In this document: positions 1 to 11,469 of the stretch, piece by piece
Layout: every line of letters begins with the position of its first letter
Position numbering within the stretch: the stretch's first letter is position 1
Origin: Abelmoschus esculentus
Taxonomy: Eukaryota; Streptophyta; Magnoliopsida; Malvales; Malvaceae
Reading direction: 5' to 3'
DNA: 64,000 bases
Assembly: GCA_035048815.1 (NCBI GenBank)
Contig: JAUCBN010000034.1
Span: 11,262,737-11,326,736, forward strand
Notes under the pieces: generated by a model
Told to the model about the DNA's origin: nothing
The model's database searches: none
What the model saw: only the letters and a program-made list of their open reading frames with translations
Made by a program: the position numbers and the translations under genes

Positions 1-566
1 ACAGTTGAAAAACTCCATCCGATGTTGAATTTGGTGGGAAACTCCGAATTCTGCAGAAATCAACCTTTAAAGATGACAACATATTTTACTATATTCCAGG
101 ACCATATGTGCAAAATGTTTGTATATCCATGTTCTAATGAGTCATTCATTTATAGGAAAATCAATAGACACATACACACACACAGATATATATATATATA
201 TATATATATACATAAAGGAACAATAAGTGTCCTGTCAATGTACATGTATGAATATTTTTCAGCATATAAAAAGCAGGTTTAGATGCCCCATAAGTTCTCT
301 AAAGTAGCAGAGAGTGGTGGTTGCAATCAGTTCATCGCTAATTAAAACCTTTGGGATAGATAGCCACCCCAAGGGGGTTAACCAACAGCTGGAACCTGAT
401 TAGAAAAATATATACAATATCTTTGCCATCCCCAAGAATCCTGTCCTTGAAAAGCTTTGAAGAAAAGGCGGAAAAAGCTATTATTTTAAATCCCTTTTTA
501 TGTATGGATCCAAAATATTCACTCTCTCGAAGCAAGCTCTTCATTTAATTGGTCTGTTGAGCTGGT
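1..566. other. 5' flank of LYK2-like gene
   Basis: This stretch shows no convincing coding sequence. It holds a CA/TA microsatellite and, at 265-270, a TATAAA on the + strand that could be a distal TATA box for the receptor gene starting at 567. The distance of about 300 bases would imply a long 5' leader, so the assignment is weak. Confidence 0.4.
171..213. repeat. Compound microsatellite (CA)n-(TA)n
   Basis: About seven CA units (171-184) run directly into about fourteen TA units (186-213). It lies upstream of the LYK2-like gene and is likely polymorphic in length. Confidence 0.9.
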
Positions 567-2615
567 ATGGCATCTCTGATCAGTAAACTGTACTTGAGAG
601 CTTTGGTCTTATTAATCTGGCTACCTGTCTCTTCACTAGGACAGAACTTGCTCAGCTGTGATACTACATCTCCGGATGCTTCGGGGTACCGTTGCGGTAT
701 AAATGGATCAGAGGATCGATGTGGCACATTCGCGGTGTTTCGGGCTAATTCATACTACTCATCTCTTTCCAATCTCAGCTTTTATTTAGGCCTCAACAAA
801 TTTGCAATTGCTGAAGCTAATGGCTTCTCTCCACAAACAGAGTTTCTTTCAAGAGATCAGCCTTTGTTGCTGCCCATTGATTGTAAATGCAACAATGGTT
901 TCTTCCATGCTGATTTAACTAAAACTACAATAAAAGGGGATAGCTTTTACAGCATTGCTGAATCACTGCAAGGCTTGACAACCTGCAAAGTAATTCGCGA
1001 GAAGAATCCCGGGATCTCACCGTGGGGTCTCTATGACAAAGTCCGGTTACTGGTACCATTGAGATGTGCATGTCCATCGCCTACTGCAGTCGCTTCAAAA
1101 GCAAGGCTCTTACTTTCTTACCCTGTAATTCAAGGTGATACAATTTCTAACTTGGCTGCTGCCTTTAATACAACTCCAGAAGCTATTATATCTGCAAATA
1201 ACAGATCTTTAGAGACCTTTAAACCTGAAAGTTTAATAACTCTTACATCTCTTTTGATTCCACTTAACGGTCAGCCTCTTCTTGGTTCATTAGTGAAACC
1301 TAGTGAGCCTAATCCACATTTTTCAGAAACCAGCATTCCTGTCATTAATCCGAGCAAGAAAAAGCCAAGGATGTGGAAAGTAGGAGTTTATATTGCTGTA
1401 AGTGGCGTTGTTATTGGAGCTATAATTGCTGTTGTGGCAACCTTCTTGGTGATCCAATTGAAGAGGAAAAAGAAGCAGCAAAACTTAAGTGAGGATGAAG
1501 ATTTGGAACAACAGCAGCTTAGTTTAAGTGTGCGGACTGCGAGTGAGAAGAAAGTCTCGTTCGCAGGATCTCAGGACACCGGAGATTGTCAGATCGTAGA
1601 CAGTGTCACTCCCCGTAAGATGCTGCTGGAGTTATACACCATAGAGGAGCTGAAAAAAGCTACCGAGGATTTCAACCCAAGTATGCAGATAGAAGGAAGT
1701 GTATATCATGGTCATCTCAATGGGAAAAACTTGGCAATAAGGCGTTCCACAACAGAAAACATCTCAAAGGTTGAGACTAAACTCTTTGCTGATGCAACTC
1801 ATCAGCACCCAAACATAATTAGACTGCTGGGAACATGTGTGACGGAGGGCTCCAATTCATTTCTGGTCTTCGAATATGCAAGAAACGGTTCGTTGAAGGA
1901 TTGGTTACATGGTGGATTGGCAATGAAAAACCAGTTCATAGCCTCCTGTTATTGCTTTTTGACATGGAAGCAAAGGCTGAAAATCAGTCTTGATGTAGCA
2001 GTGGCATTACAGTACATGCATCAAGTTATGAATCCAAGCTATGCTCACAGAAATGTCAAGAGCCGAAATATATTTTTGGATGAAGACTTCAATGCAAAGA
2101 TTGGGAACTTTGGCATGGCAAGATGTGTTGAAGATGATACAAAGTATCCTGATCTTTCAACTAACCCTGCTACTTGGAGTTTGGGTTATCTAGCTCCTGA
2201 ATATCTTCACCAAGGTGTGATTTCCCCTGCCATTGACATTTTTGCTTATGGAATAGTTTTGCTCGAGATTTTATCCGGACAGACACCGATAAGCAGGCCG
2301 GACAAGAAAGGAGGCGGGAACGTTTGGCTTTCGGAGAAAATCAAGTCCATATTGCAGTCAGAAAGTGCACATGAGCTGAGGGAATGGATGGACAGTGCAT
2401 TAGGGGAGAATTACTCATTTGATACGGCTGTCACATTGGCAAATCTTGCAAGAGCTTGCACCGAAGAAGACCCTTGTTTGCGACCGAGCGCCGGAGAGAT
2501 CGTCGAGAAGTTATCAAGATTGATAGAACAATCACCTGAAGGAGAAGACACATTGATCTTTGAAAGCTCTTGCAAGCCTCTGGTACATCCATCATCAACC
2601 ACCACCAACCTGTGA
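567..2615 (+). CDS. LYK2: LysM receptor-like pseudokinase, LYK2 type
   Basis: Intronless 682-residue type I membrane receptor. LYK/LYR proteins sit in the plasma membrane and sense chitin or Nod-type glycans. Visible: a signal peptide (about 1-25, ending SSLGQ), an extracellular region with LysM-like segments and paired cysteines (CRC, CKC and CAC motifs, about 30-235), a transmembrane helix (about 272-297) followed by KRKKK, and a kinase-like domain (about 355-640). The kinase is degenerate. The Gly-rich loop is lost, the VAIK lysine is Arg (LAIRR), HRD is HRN (YAHRNVKSRN), and DFG is NFG (IGNFGMAR). APE is kept (LAPEY). It should therefore bind partners rather than phosphorylate, as known for LYK4/LYK5/LYR co-receptors. 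The ATG at 567 is chosen because the signal peptide follows directly. Family assignment is firm. The LYK2 subgroup rests on recalled similarity around the catalytic loop. Confidence 0.88.
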   Translation: MASLISKLYLRALVLLIWLPVSSLGQNLLSCDTTSPDASGYRCGINGSEDRCGTFAVFRANSYYSSLSNLSFYLGLNKFAIAEANGFSPQTEFLSRDQPLLLPIDCKCNNGFFHADLTKTTIKGDSFYSIAESLQGLTTCKVIREKNPGISPWGLYDKVRLLVPLRCACPSPTAVASKARLLLSYPVIQGDTISNLAAAFNTTPEAIISANNRSLETFKPESLITLTSLLIPLNGQPLLGSLVKPSEPNPHFSETSIPVINPSKKKPRMWKVGVYIAVSGVVIGAIIAVVATFLVIQLKRKKKQQNLSEDEDLEQQQLSLSVRTASEKKVSFAGSQDTGDCQIVDSVTPRKMLLELYTIEELKKATEDFNPSMQIEGSVYHGHLNGKNLAIRRSTTENISKVETKLFADATHQHPNIIRLLGTCVTEGSNSFLVFEYARNGSLKDWLHGGLAMKNQFIASCYCFLTWKQRLKISLDVAVALQYMHQVMNPSYAHRNVKSRNIFLDEDFNAKIGNFGMARCVEDDTKYPDLSTNPATWSLGYLAPEYLHQGVISPAIDIFAYGIVLLEILSGQTPISRPDKKGGGNVWLSEKIKSILQSESAHELREWMDSALGENYSFDTAVTLANLARACTEEDPCLRPSAGEIVEKLSRLIEQSPEGEDTLIFESSCKPLVHPSSTTTNL

Positions 2616-3106
2616 ATAATATAATATGCTAAAGGATCCAACATAGCTACTGTTAGTGTAACGACCAGGGTCCAAGGAAGACGCCTCCAGTCCCACGCAC
2701 CGAGATTTGACTGTCCCCCGGTTGTGTCTACGGTTAGTTGTTTCAAGTCTTTGGTTTCCATACTCTTGTCTTTTGATAAGGGAATTGATAGCCTGTGAAT
2801 AACTACATATGACAGTAGGAAACTGATATTAGACAAATAATGCAGGTTTCCACTTTGTACTAGTTTCAAGGCTTAATATCAAAATCAGTACTCAAATTAT
2901 CATGTTTTTTTTTTTTTTTTTTATGTACTTAAATTATTTTTTGTTCTTTTAGGTGCATAAATTAGCATGTTTTTCTTTTTAGGTACTTAAATTTATTTTG
3001 CCATTTTTAGATGTCTAAACTATTATTTTTTGATTAAAGTAGATGTTCAAACCATACTGTAAATGTTTAAATGTTTAAGCATTTATTTAAGCCTAGTTTA
3101 AATGTT

Positions 3107-3529
3107 GGAAATTGACAGAAATATAGATAAAAGAAATATTTTCTAATATATTTCTTTCTTAAAATTATTTTTCATTTTAGTGATGTTTCTACAATAAAAT
3201 AAAAGTCGGATTCAAAAGAATCGACTATAAACAATGATTTCAAAAAAATAAACAAAGAAAGATTCATAAGAATTCGACTTTGCATACTCTGCAATAAAAG
3301 CGCTGCCCTCTCTAATATATTGCTCTTTGCATGAATAGTATCCTGAACTGTGTAATGCCGGATTCTTATGAATTCTCCTTTGCTTTTTTTTTTTTAAATC
3401 ATTGTTCATAGTCGAATTCTTTTAAATCTGACTTCTATTTTACTGTAAAAACATCACTAGAATAAAAAATAATTTTGAAAAAACAATATATTTTAATTCT
3501 TTATTCATCTATATTTCTGTCAAATTGCC
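3107..3529. mobile_element. Fold-back MITE with long inverted repeats
   Basis: The ends are near-perfect inverted complements: GGAAATTGACAGAAATATAG on the left against a right end whose complement reads GGCAATTTGACAGAAATATA. Pairing continues inward for over 150 bases, including a block around TAGTGATGTTTCTAC. The flanks share TAAATGTT (3099-3106 and 3531-3538), which looks like an 8-9 bp target duplication. Long terminal repeats plus about 9 bp favour a Mutator-type MITE. No coding capacity. Confidence 0.75.
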
Positions 3530-4424
3530 ATAAATGTTTCTACATTTTCATGATATAATAAATGGTAAATTATATTTTTCATCACTCAATTCTCATTGCA
3601 CTACTATTATGGTTATTAATATACATTTATTTTTAATTTAATCACTCAACTTTTGAAAGCTGAAAAAAAATAAAATTTTAAAACTTCATTGATTAAAACA
3701 AAAATAATTCGAAATCCTAATGATTAAATTAAAAAATTTAAACTTCATAGATTACCATAGAAGTGAGAGAAAAAATTAAGGGATGAAAATAATAATAAAT
3801 CATTAAAGTACTCAACGTTGTTTCTTGTTCCTTGAATCCCGAGCGGCATTTGTCTCATTCACCAAAGATTAGGATTAGCAAAACTATTGACAGATCAATC
3901 CCTTTCTAGGTCAGTATTTTATATAAATATTTGTTAGTGGCATGCTTCACATGCATTGGAGCACAATATTCAAGTATTAAAAAAAGTCATAAAATTAAAA
4001 ATAATTCTAACGTTTAAGTGAAGAATTATTTTTGTTTATATTTTTTATTTGATTTGATTTATAATATTTTATTTTTTGTCAAAATAGTCCGATGGATAAA
4101 ATTAGTATCGGTGTAGCTTTTTAACGTTGAAACTTAATTTGGTAATTAAATATTAGTATATCCCTCAATGTATTGACACGAGATTTAAAAATTATGTTTG
4201 TCAGTTCTAGTACAGTTAATTTTATACCGATACGAAAATAGAGTAAAAAGCGTCATGTCCAGTGCCTCTCAATAAGCGCGTGTCTCCCAACGCTTCCGGT
4301 GTCTCGCTTCACTTCTGGTGATGGAAGCTTTTTTTCTCCCGCCTCCCTTCGCCCGACGCCTTAAGCGCGGGAAAACAAGTTTTTTTTAAACTAAAATTAC
4401 AAATATAGATTTTTATACACCCTG

Positions 4425-4626
4425 GGGAAAATTATATCATGAGTCATTCCCACCACTTGTCCATGGGACCAACCAATAAAAACTTTCTATTTCATCAATT
4501 TTTCCATGTCATAATTTTTTCTCAAGTGAATCTTCACTTGAAAAATTAAAAAATAATGAGGTGGACAGTTTCTATTGGTTGGTCCCATGGATGACGTGGT
4601 GGGACTGACCCATGATATAATTTCTC
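4425..4626. mobile_element. MITE, GAGAAATTATAT family, copy A
   Basis: Inverted-repeat element of about 202 bp. Both arms carry ATTATATCATG, then CCCACCAC, then CCATGGGACCAACCAATA in complementary order, with a small AAGTGAATCTTCACTT palindrome in the centre. Two relatives lie at 39375-39630 and 58783-59047. No clean target duplication is left in this copy. Confidence 0.8.
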
Positions 4627-5129
4627 CTCTAATGGTATATACGTTAGGGGTGTGTGGTTCCTAAGAAACATATAATTTTTAATAATGTTGAGTTTATTGT
4701 TATTTAGATCCTTTTGAGATCAAGATTTTGAGAGTTAATACTTATAGACGCAAAAGAATTCAGGTATCAAAAATTAAAATACCATTTTATTACATCAAAC
4801 AATTAAATTTAGTTTATATCAATTTAAATTGGATCCAATTTAATTAAATATTTTATAGATCCTATATTATGAATTTTAAATTACTCATTATCCTCTAATA
4901 TTGTTGGAAAAGTCGGGATAAAAATAGCTCGGAAGCAAATTAATTTGAATTTAAATTACTCAAACTCCAATTTGAAATAACTCTACAATATTTCGAACAA
5001 TCAATTTTAATTTAAACTCGAAAACTCAACCAAGATAATTTAAATTTCATTTGATAAAATTTAATTTGATTAATGTTAATTTGTGTAACTCATGTGATCC
5101 AAGTTAGTAAAAGAAAATAAATAAAAACA

Positions 5130-5275
5130 ATTTAACTAGGCATGGCCTCTCGACGCCTCTTACACCTCGTTCGCGCTTCATTGAAATCACCTCATCTAGA
5201 CACAATTAAACGTTTTGGTCTCGCCTTATCGCCTAGGCGCGCCTCACCTGTGCTTTTTTAAACACTGGTCAGTGC
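5130..5275. repeat. GC-rich repeat edge (GCCTAGGCGCGCC type)
   Basis: A GC-rich patch in AT-rich DNA carries GCCTAGGCGCGCCTCACC next to TTTTTTAAACACTG, a combination common at the ends of plant hAT-type elements. A second GC-rich patch at 4255-4370 (GCGCGTGTCTCCC, GCCTTAAGCGCGGG) may be the other end of the same decayed element. I found no target duplication. Confidence 0.35.
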
Positions 5276-5754
5276 ACCCTCCACAGGTTCAGCAGAGTTT
5301 TCCTTTGTGGAGCCTGTGTTGGCAGATTTTACAGCGAATGTATATTCCTTCTCTAGGGGATGTGGGTGGGTCTAACAAGAATAACAGTGGATACTACTAT
5401 GAACAAAAACCAAATGAGGATGAATTAAGGAGCAAATGAACACTTCTTTTCCTTATTAAAACCAGAATTTCTTGGAAACAGCATACATCTAAATATTCTG
5501 CTAGACAGTTCTAATAATACAAACTAAAACTCTCCAGTGAAATCCAGGATAATGGTTCTAGCTATTCGCTTTACGAAATTTAAATTGAAAGTTGGAAAGA
5601 AAAAGAAGTGGTACATAGATGGAAAGTTTGCCAGAGCTGCTGTTCCTGAAAGTTGACAGATGAAATTTGTAGTAGTGAAATGTCCACATCCATGAGATAT
5701 TAGACAAACAGAAACAGGAAGAAGTAATAACGATCCATCTTGACCACCAGAAGG

Positions 5755-8026
5755 CTATGTGTCTGAAATCAAAAGAACATGAAGAAAGCATTTTATTACA
5801 ACATTAGTACTCCTGTAACAATTTTGATACAACAGGCGTGATAATCATGCACATAAAGAGTAAGAAAAGAAAGGTAGTATTGTATTGCCATACCTTCAAC
5901 AATAAATTCTAAAAGATAATTTTCCTTCATAAAATGAACATGGTGATTTCAGTAATTATAATTCATATTCTGGTTAATAATGGTACTTACCTTCTATAAA
6001 TGAGTACATACACTAGCTGGTACCAAGACACTATTGGTCCTAGTTTTTTGGCTCTCGTGATTTAGAAGGGGAAAATTATCATTTATATATTTTTGGCAAA
6101 GATTTCCATGTGAAAATACAACCATCTGCCATATTAAACTCCAAACACAATGATGTAGTTTAAATTGCGACAAAGCATAAGCTTTAATAATGAAACAGAG
6201 GGAAGAAAACCTCTTTAGAGCATATCAATTATTGAAGGCACTGGACATGGCAAAATTTAACTTCAGTAATGACAAATAAGAATCTAACATGACCATGATT
6301 CCTGAGGAGGGCAATCTAAATACTTTTCCTTGAAAATAAATGATTTCACTTGAAGATAACCACATATCAAATTCTTGACCATACAACATGAGAATCTGAG
6401 AGAAGCAACTTTAAAAAACTAAATAGACAAGACTATGTCCAATAAAACATGCACAAATATCTTTACTCCTGGTGTAAAAATAAAATCTTTTATTGCAAAC
6501 TTACCCTTTTTCTTTTCATGCCAATGTTCTATGCACCGATACCATTTCCACTGTAAAAATAATGCTACAAGACGAAATACTCCAGCAAAAGTCACCTCAA
6601 TGAATGCCATCAAGAAAGATCTTTGAGGTGATAAACCAGCAGTAGCTATAGCCAGCATGTGCCCGTCAAAGTTGCAAGGGACAATGAAACTTCCCGATTG
6701 GATGCCATTTAAAGCTTTCTTCGCAACATTATCGGCTTTCATTGAACTAGAGGAACCCGCTAGTATATTTGTGAGCTCTGGTCTGATTTCAGTTTCTGCA
6801 AAAGGTCAACTCAAACTCAAATATATTGTCTGGAAACACAAAAGAGGTGCTTTAATTTGTCAATGATTCCCATTGCAAATCTATTTCCAGCTTACGTGTC
6901 CTACTGTGAAAACAAACATTTATGATTGCATTGAAATCGGAACTAATCAAGAAATGCTAACAATAACTAAGAACTTTTCTGTGTGTTCAGATTGAACTCT
7001 AGTATCATGTTCAACATACAATCAGAAGTCATCAATCCCATCAATTCTTCACACCCGAGTAACTCAACTTAAAATGATTATTATAATGTGGAGTTCAAAA
7101 CTTCACAAAATGCAACAGGCTGAATAATAGTAAATACAGGTTACTGAAAAGCAACGCCATTAAACGAGGTAGAAGGTTCAAATAAAAGGGTTTCGAACCT
7201 CGCTCAAAACCAGGAGTATCAGTATCTGGTGGGAATACAACAGAGACATGGATATTATCCACAATAACCTCCTGCTGCAATGCTTCTGCTAATCCCCGAA
7301 GCCCAAATTTACTGGCCGAATATGCTGTGTAACCATAAATTCCCACCTAAACATCCATAGTAAAAGGTTCAATTAGAAAGCAACAAGGGGAATCATTTGC
7401 TTCTTATCATTCATCATATACAAGATAACTAAAGTTTAAAGCCCTTTTTAAACAAAGTATCACAAATAAATAAAAGTAGTAATAAGTCAATGATTTCAGA
7501 TACTCACTTGACCAGCTTGGGAAGAAATAAGAGCGATGGAAGCTGGCGAATGGTCCATCCTCTGCTTCATCAACGGCAAAGCAGCTTTGATGACATTAAA
7601 ACTCCCCATCAAATTCACATCTAGCATAAACTTGACCTCATCCAATCCCTGCTTCTCAAGTTCCTGAGGCACAAAAACCCCCTGGTTAACCACCAGGACA
7701 TCGATAGGTCCGGCATCGCTAACCGCCTTCTGAACCGCGTCGTAGTCACGAACATCGGCAGAAAATATGGAAACGTCAGATCCGGAGGAAAGACGAATCG
7801 ATTCTTTGGCTTCCTCGAGTTTTTTAAGAGATCGAGCTAAGAGTGAGACTCGAGCTCCCTGTGAAGCTGCTCGGTGAGCTAAGGCTAACCCGATGCCGCT
7901 TGACCCACCCGTAATGAAGACGTGACGGTTTTTGATCGGGATTTTAACGGATCGTGGACGCGCTATGAAATAGAGGAGGAGGAGGAGGAGGAGGGAAGAG
8001 AGCAGAATTAGGGCTAAAATCACCAT
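5755..8026 (-). CDS. TSC10A: 3-ketodihydrosphinganine reductase (KDSR/TSC10)
   Basis: Reduces 3-ketodihydrosphinganine to dihydrosphinganine with NADPH, the second step of sphingolipid long-chain base synthesis, at the ER membrane. Modelled exons on the minus strand: 8026-7508, 7346-7199, 6795-6505 and 5762-5755, all GT-AG, giving 966 nt and 321 residues (Arabidopsis TSC10A is about 327). Seen: an N-terminal membrane anchor (LILLSSLLLLLLLYF, about 5-22), an SDR cofactor motif TGGSSGIG, a VVNQG segment, a catalytic Ser in LISSQAG, YSASK with the Tyr and Lys, and PPDTDTPGFE. The C-terminus has hydrophobic re-entrant or membrane segments (MLAIATAGL, FLMAFIEVTFAGVFRLVALFL). The last exon supplies only Asp-Thr-stop and is the least certain. 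Reading through the 6504 donor would add about 20 other residues instead. Start: ATG at 8026, directly before the anchor. Confidence 0.92.
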
Positions 8027-9863
8027 TGACGTCGACGATTGGAGCTACGCGAGAGAGTGAAGATAGATTTGATTTCGGCCATTCAATGCAAAGCTTCTTT
8101 TATTGCCATCGGCTACTAGGAGACAGGAGTATTAAGTATAACCCTATGAAGCTAGGGTTACTTCAATCTAAAGCGTCAACCCTAATTTTCAATTTAAATA
8201 ATTACCTGAATCCATATTCCTGCAACCATCTCTGCACAAATGAACAAGAATCTCCATTGATTCAAATAATATAACTAATTCTTTTCTTTTCTAGTCTATT
8301 AATAATAAAACGGATTCTTTCGATGTATAAAATAAAAATTTCAATGGCTTTTGCTACTATAACGATTTTTTTATATGCTTCTTATTTCGGATTGGGTTCA
8401 TCCCTCTAATGTGTAATATAAGATGTAATAATAGGATGAACTAAGTTACAGGTATGAAAGTGTAAGAACTCAACGGCTTCCCTCCTCTTTTGTTGTCTGA
8501 TTCGTGAGAAGGGGGTCCGTTCAATTCTCAATGATCATGATCATAATATTTTGGTCGTATAAATGACAACAAATAAAACACTTTTTCCAATGTTTTTTTG
8601 AAAAATGAATTTAATTAATTAATTCATAACATTTGTTCTTTGATAGTATCTATCGAAACTTTTAACATTAAAAGAAAAAATTCACTTAGTTGGATGACAC
8701 AATATATATATATTTAATATATATTATAATATATATTAAGATTTTCTCCTTTGATTTTGAGAATTCTTTGTAAAAGAAGAGAATGAGAAGATTTTCTTAT
8801 ATCACTTTTAAAGAGTCTTAATATATATTAATAAAGATTAACTAAACAAATTATGTAACTTACCTAACTACCTAAACTAATCGGCCTAACTACCCTAACT
8901 TAAACGGCTGACAAACACAACAATAATACATTATTCTTTCGGATGAGTCTATCACATACGTCGAACATCGTTGAATAATAACACAAATTCGAAATGTTAT
9001 AAATTTAAGCATACATTTAGAAATAAATGATAACAAGTTGTTTATAAAATTTCGTAAGATTTAAATATTATTTGAACACTTAAACTGAATAAAAAAATCA
9101 TATAAAATCTATCATTATAAATTATGACGTATCGATACAGAAAATGAAGACTATACCAATCCCTAGGCATTAAAAATTTGTACCGATACGACATGGTTCG
9201 TATCAATACGAATTTTTGTTTTTGAAATTTATTTGATACATAATGTACTAATACGAGTAGCCCAATAGCTATACGTGCCTTTATTTTACTGATAATAACG
9301 ATCAAACGTACTAATATGATCTTTTAAGTAACGATACAAAAGATAGACAAAATAATTATGAATCTGAAAATTAAAAATTTGATGTTTAAAGTTATTCATT
9401 ATAGTCCCAAAAATTAATTGGCTTAATTAAAGAGTTATAATAGAATTTAGACAAAATTTCACAGGTAGAACCTCATAATATGAATTTCAAAATGATAAAG
9501 TTAATTCCTGAAAATTGATAAGTTTACTCTTATTTTATAGATTAGTCCCTAAAATCAAATATAAGTAAATTAACCACACAATTAAAGTCTGATGAACCTG
9601 TAATTTTAACCCTAAATCAATAATAAGTGTATTTGTTTGTACATGACTTAATTGTTTGAAATGATCGATAAAAGTATGAATTATAATTTTATCCTTAAAT
9701 TAAAATTTTGTTATAAATAAGTCATAAGTTGTAAATTCGAGTAAAAAAATTAAAATATTAAAATTCGTATCCGTAAGAATATTGTAAAATTATTTTATTT
9801 TATTTTACGGTACCTTATTGCTTCCCCTGCAGTTGATGCCAGCTAAGCCATCTGACTTGTAGT
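8027..9863. other. Gene-free upstream region of TSC10A
   Basis: AT-rich DNA with no supported gene. The first 200 bases are probably 5' UTR and promoter of the divergent TSC10A gene. The rest is simple AT-rich sequence with short TA runs near 8700-8740. Confidence 0.5.
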
Positions 9864-9871
9864 AATCAACT

Positions 9872-10354
9872 TAGAGATGGGCACGAGTCGGATAGGGTCG
9901 GATTTTTGGTCCATTCGCATCCGACCCGAAAAATTATATCCTCCGTCCGTCACCTGATTCGATCCGGTTTTTAAGCCTTAAAATCCGATCCGACCTGACT
10001 TAAATCATTAAAAAATTAAATTTTAGAGACTTAATTGTAAATACAATAAATTTTAGGGATCTAATTGTAAAAAATAAATTTTTAATGACCTAATTGTAAA
10101 AAATAATTTTAGTGGCCTAATTGTATAAAATATATATAAAGAGAGATCATTATTACAAATAACCTTAAAATATATATAGAAAAAATACACTATTAATCTC
10201 GGGTTGGATCGGATCGGATTTTTTCCACCCTAAACCCAAACCTGACCTGAAATCACCCTTAAAAAAAACTCGACCCGACCTAAACCCGAATTTTCTACCA
10301 AAAAATTTGATCCAATCGGATTCAGGTCGAGTTCGGGTTCCGTGAACATCCATA
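9872..10354. mobile_element. Non-autonomous hAT-like element 1
   Basis: Starts TAGAGATGGGCACGAG and ends GTGAACATCCATA, imperfect terminal inverted repeats of the plant hAT type. Flanked by AATCAACT (9864-9871) and AATCAACC (10355-10362), an 8-bp target duplication with one mismatch. Both arms carry pyrimidine-rich GGATCGGATCGG / CCGATCCGACC blocks in opposite orientation. About 483 bp, no coding sequence. Confidence 0.8.
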
Positions 10355-10362
10355 AATCAACC

Positions 10363-11469
10363 CTCTCTATTGTTTAAGTTTAGTGGGTCAAGAAGATCCC
10401 ATGGGATCTTGTTGGTGACAGCCTTCAGTCCATCCATCCAACCATACCCTGATATCACCAACTCCATCTCAGTGATCATGATCCACATTTTCCGGCAAGA
10501 TCACATGGCATGTTCGATTTATCCGAATCATGCATGGGGTGAGGATCACAGCTCCTATAAGACACAGTCACAGGAACGAATCTGTAGATATTTACTGAAA
10601 CAAGAGGATATGAGTTTTCAGAATTAAATTTTGAGTTGCTTGTATTTTTTTTATCTAATTTTGAATTTCTTATGAATCAAATTTTTAATGTTATAGAATT
10701 GATCTCTGCTTCTAGAGTTCCCAATTTTGTCAGCATTGCCGAAAATTTTGTGGAACTTTGAAGGTATCAAGGATTGATGTGGTGATTTACCGATTTTGAA
10801 GCGTTTCACATCCACTCTGTTTTGGCTACTGAGAAAATTTGAAGAGGAACATATGAACAAGTTTTTCAAATTCAAATTTCAATCGACTGGTTCGATTCCC
10901 TAATCCTTTTCGAACTGCTAAAAGCATTTAATATTCGGACTCTTTTTCAACCTTTTTGTTTTTCTCTATTGTAGGAAGCTAAGGTAGCATCTTATTCAAC
11001 TTCTTTTGTTGCCTGATTCTCTTATGGTTTGAATGGGAAATAGATATTCAAGTGCTATATAGTCCAAAATATTGCGTTCAACCAGATTCAGGGGTGTGCT
11101 GTTTTACCTCAGTCAAGGTTCTTATTAGAGAGACAATTGCAATTCATGCTATTATTTTTTGCATCAAATCATTGGAATTCTTTGTGATTGAACTCTTCAA
11201 GAACGTTCCATGGTTCTCTGTCTATGAATCTGTGTTGTTGCCCATTTTTGTCTGTTTGTGTCTGTGATATTTTCTTTGAATGAAGAATTAAAAGTACTTT
11301 CCATGCGTCGTAGTATTATTTGGTACCAAAGCATGAGAATGATGGTAAAGTTAACTCCAAAAGGAAGTCTCCGGTTTATATTCCTTGAACCCATCTTGAA
11401 ATATCAAAAAGAAACCCAGAACCCCTTGTATCATGACACTGAGTTTCTAAACTTTCCAATTCCAATGAC
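10363..11469. other. Unassigned sequence 5' of ankyrin pseudogene; possible retroelement remnant
   Basis: No recognisable gene. At 11321-11332 the sequence TGGTACCAAAGC matches 10 of 12 bases of the initiator-tRNA primer-binding site TGGTATCAGAGC used by many plant Copia elements. What precedes it would then be a long terminal repeat. No clear LTR start, no second LTR and no gag/pol were seen, so this is only a suggestion. Confidence 0.3.

Noticed and set aside
10888..10905. GGTTCGATTCCC resembling a tRNA T-arm
   Set aside because: No box A, acceptor stem or cloverleaf could be built upstream.
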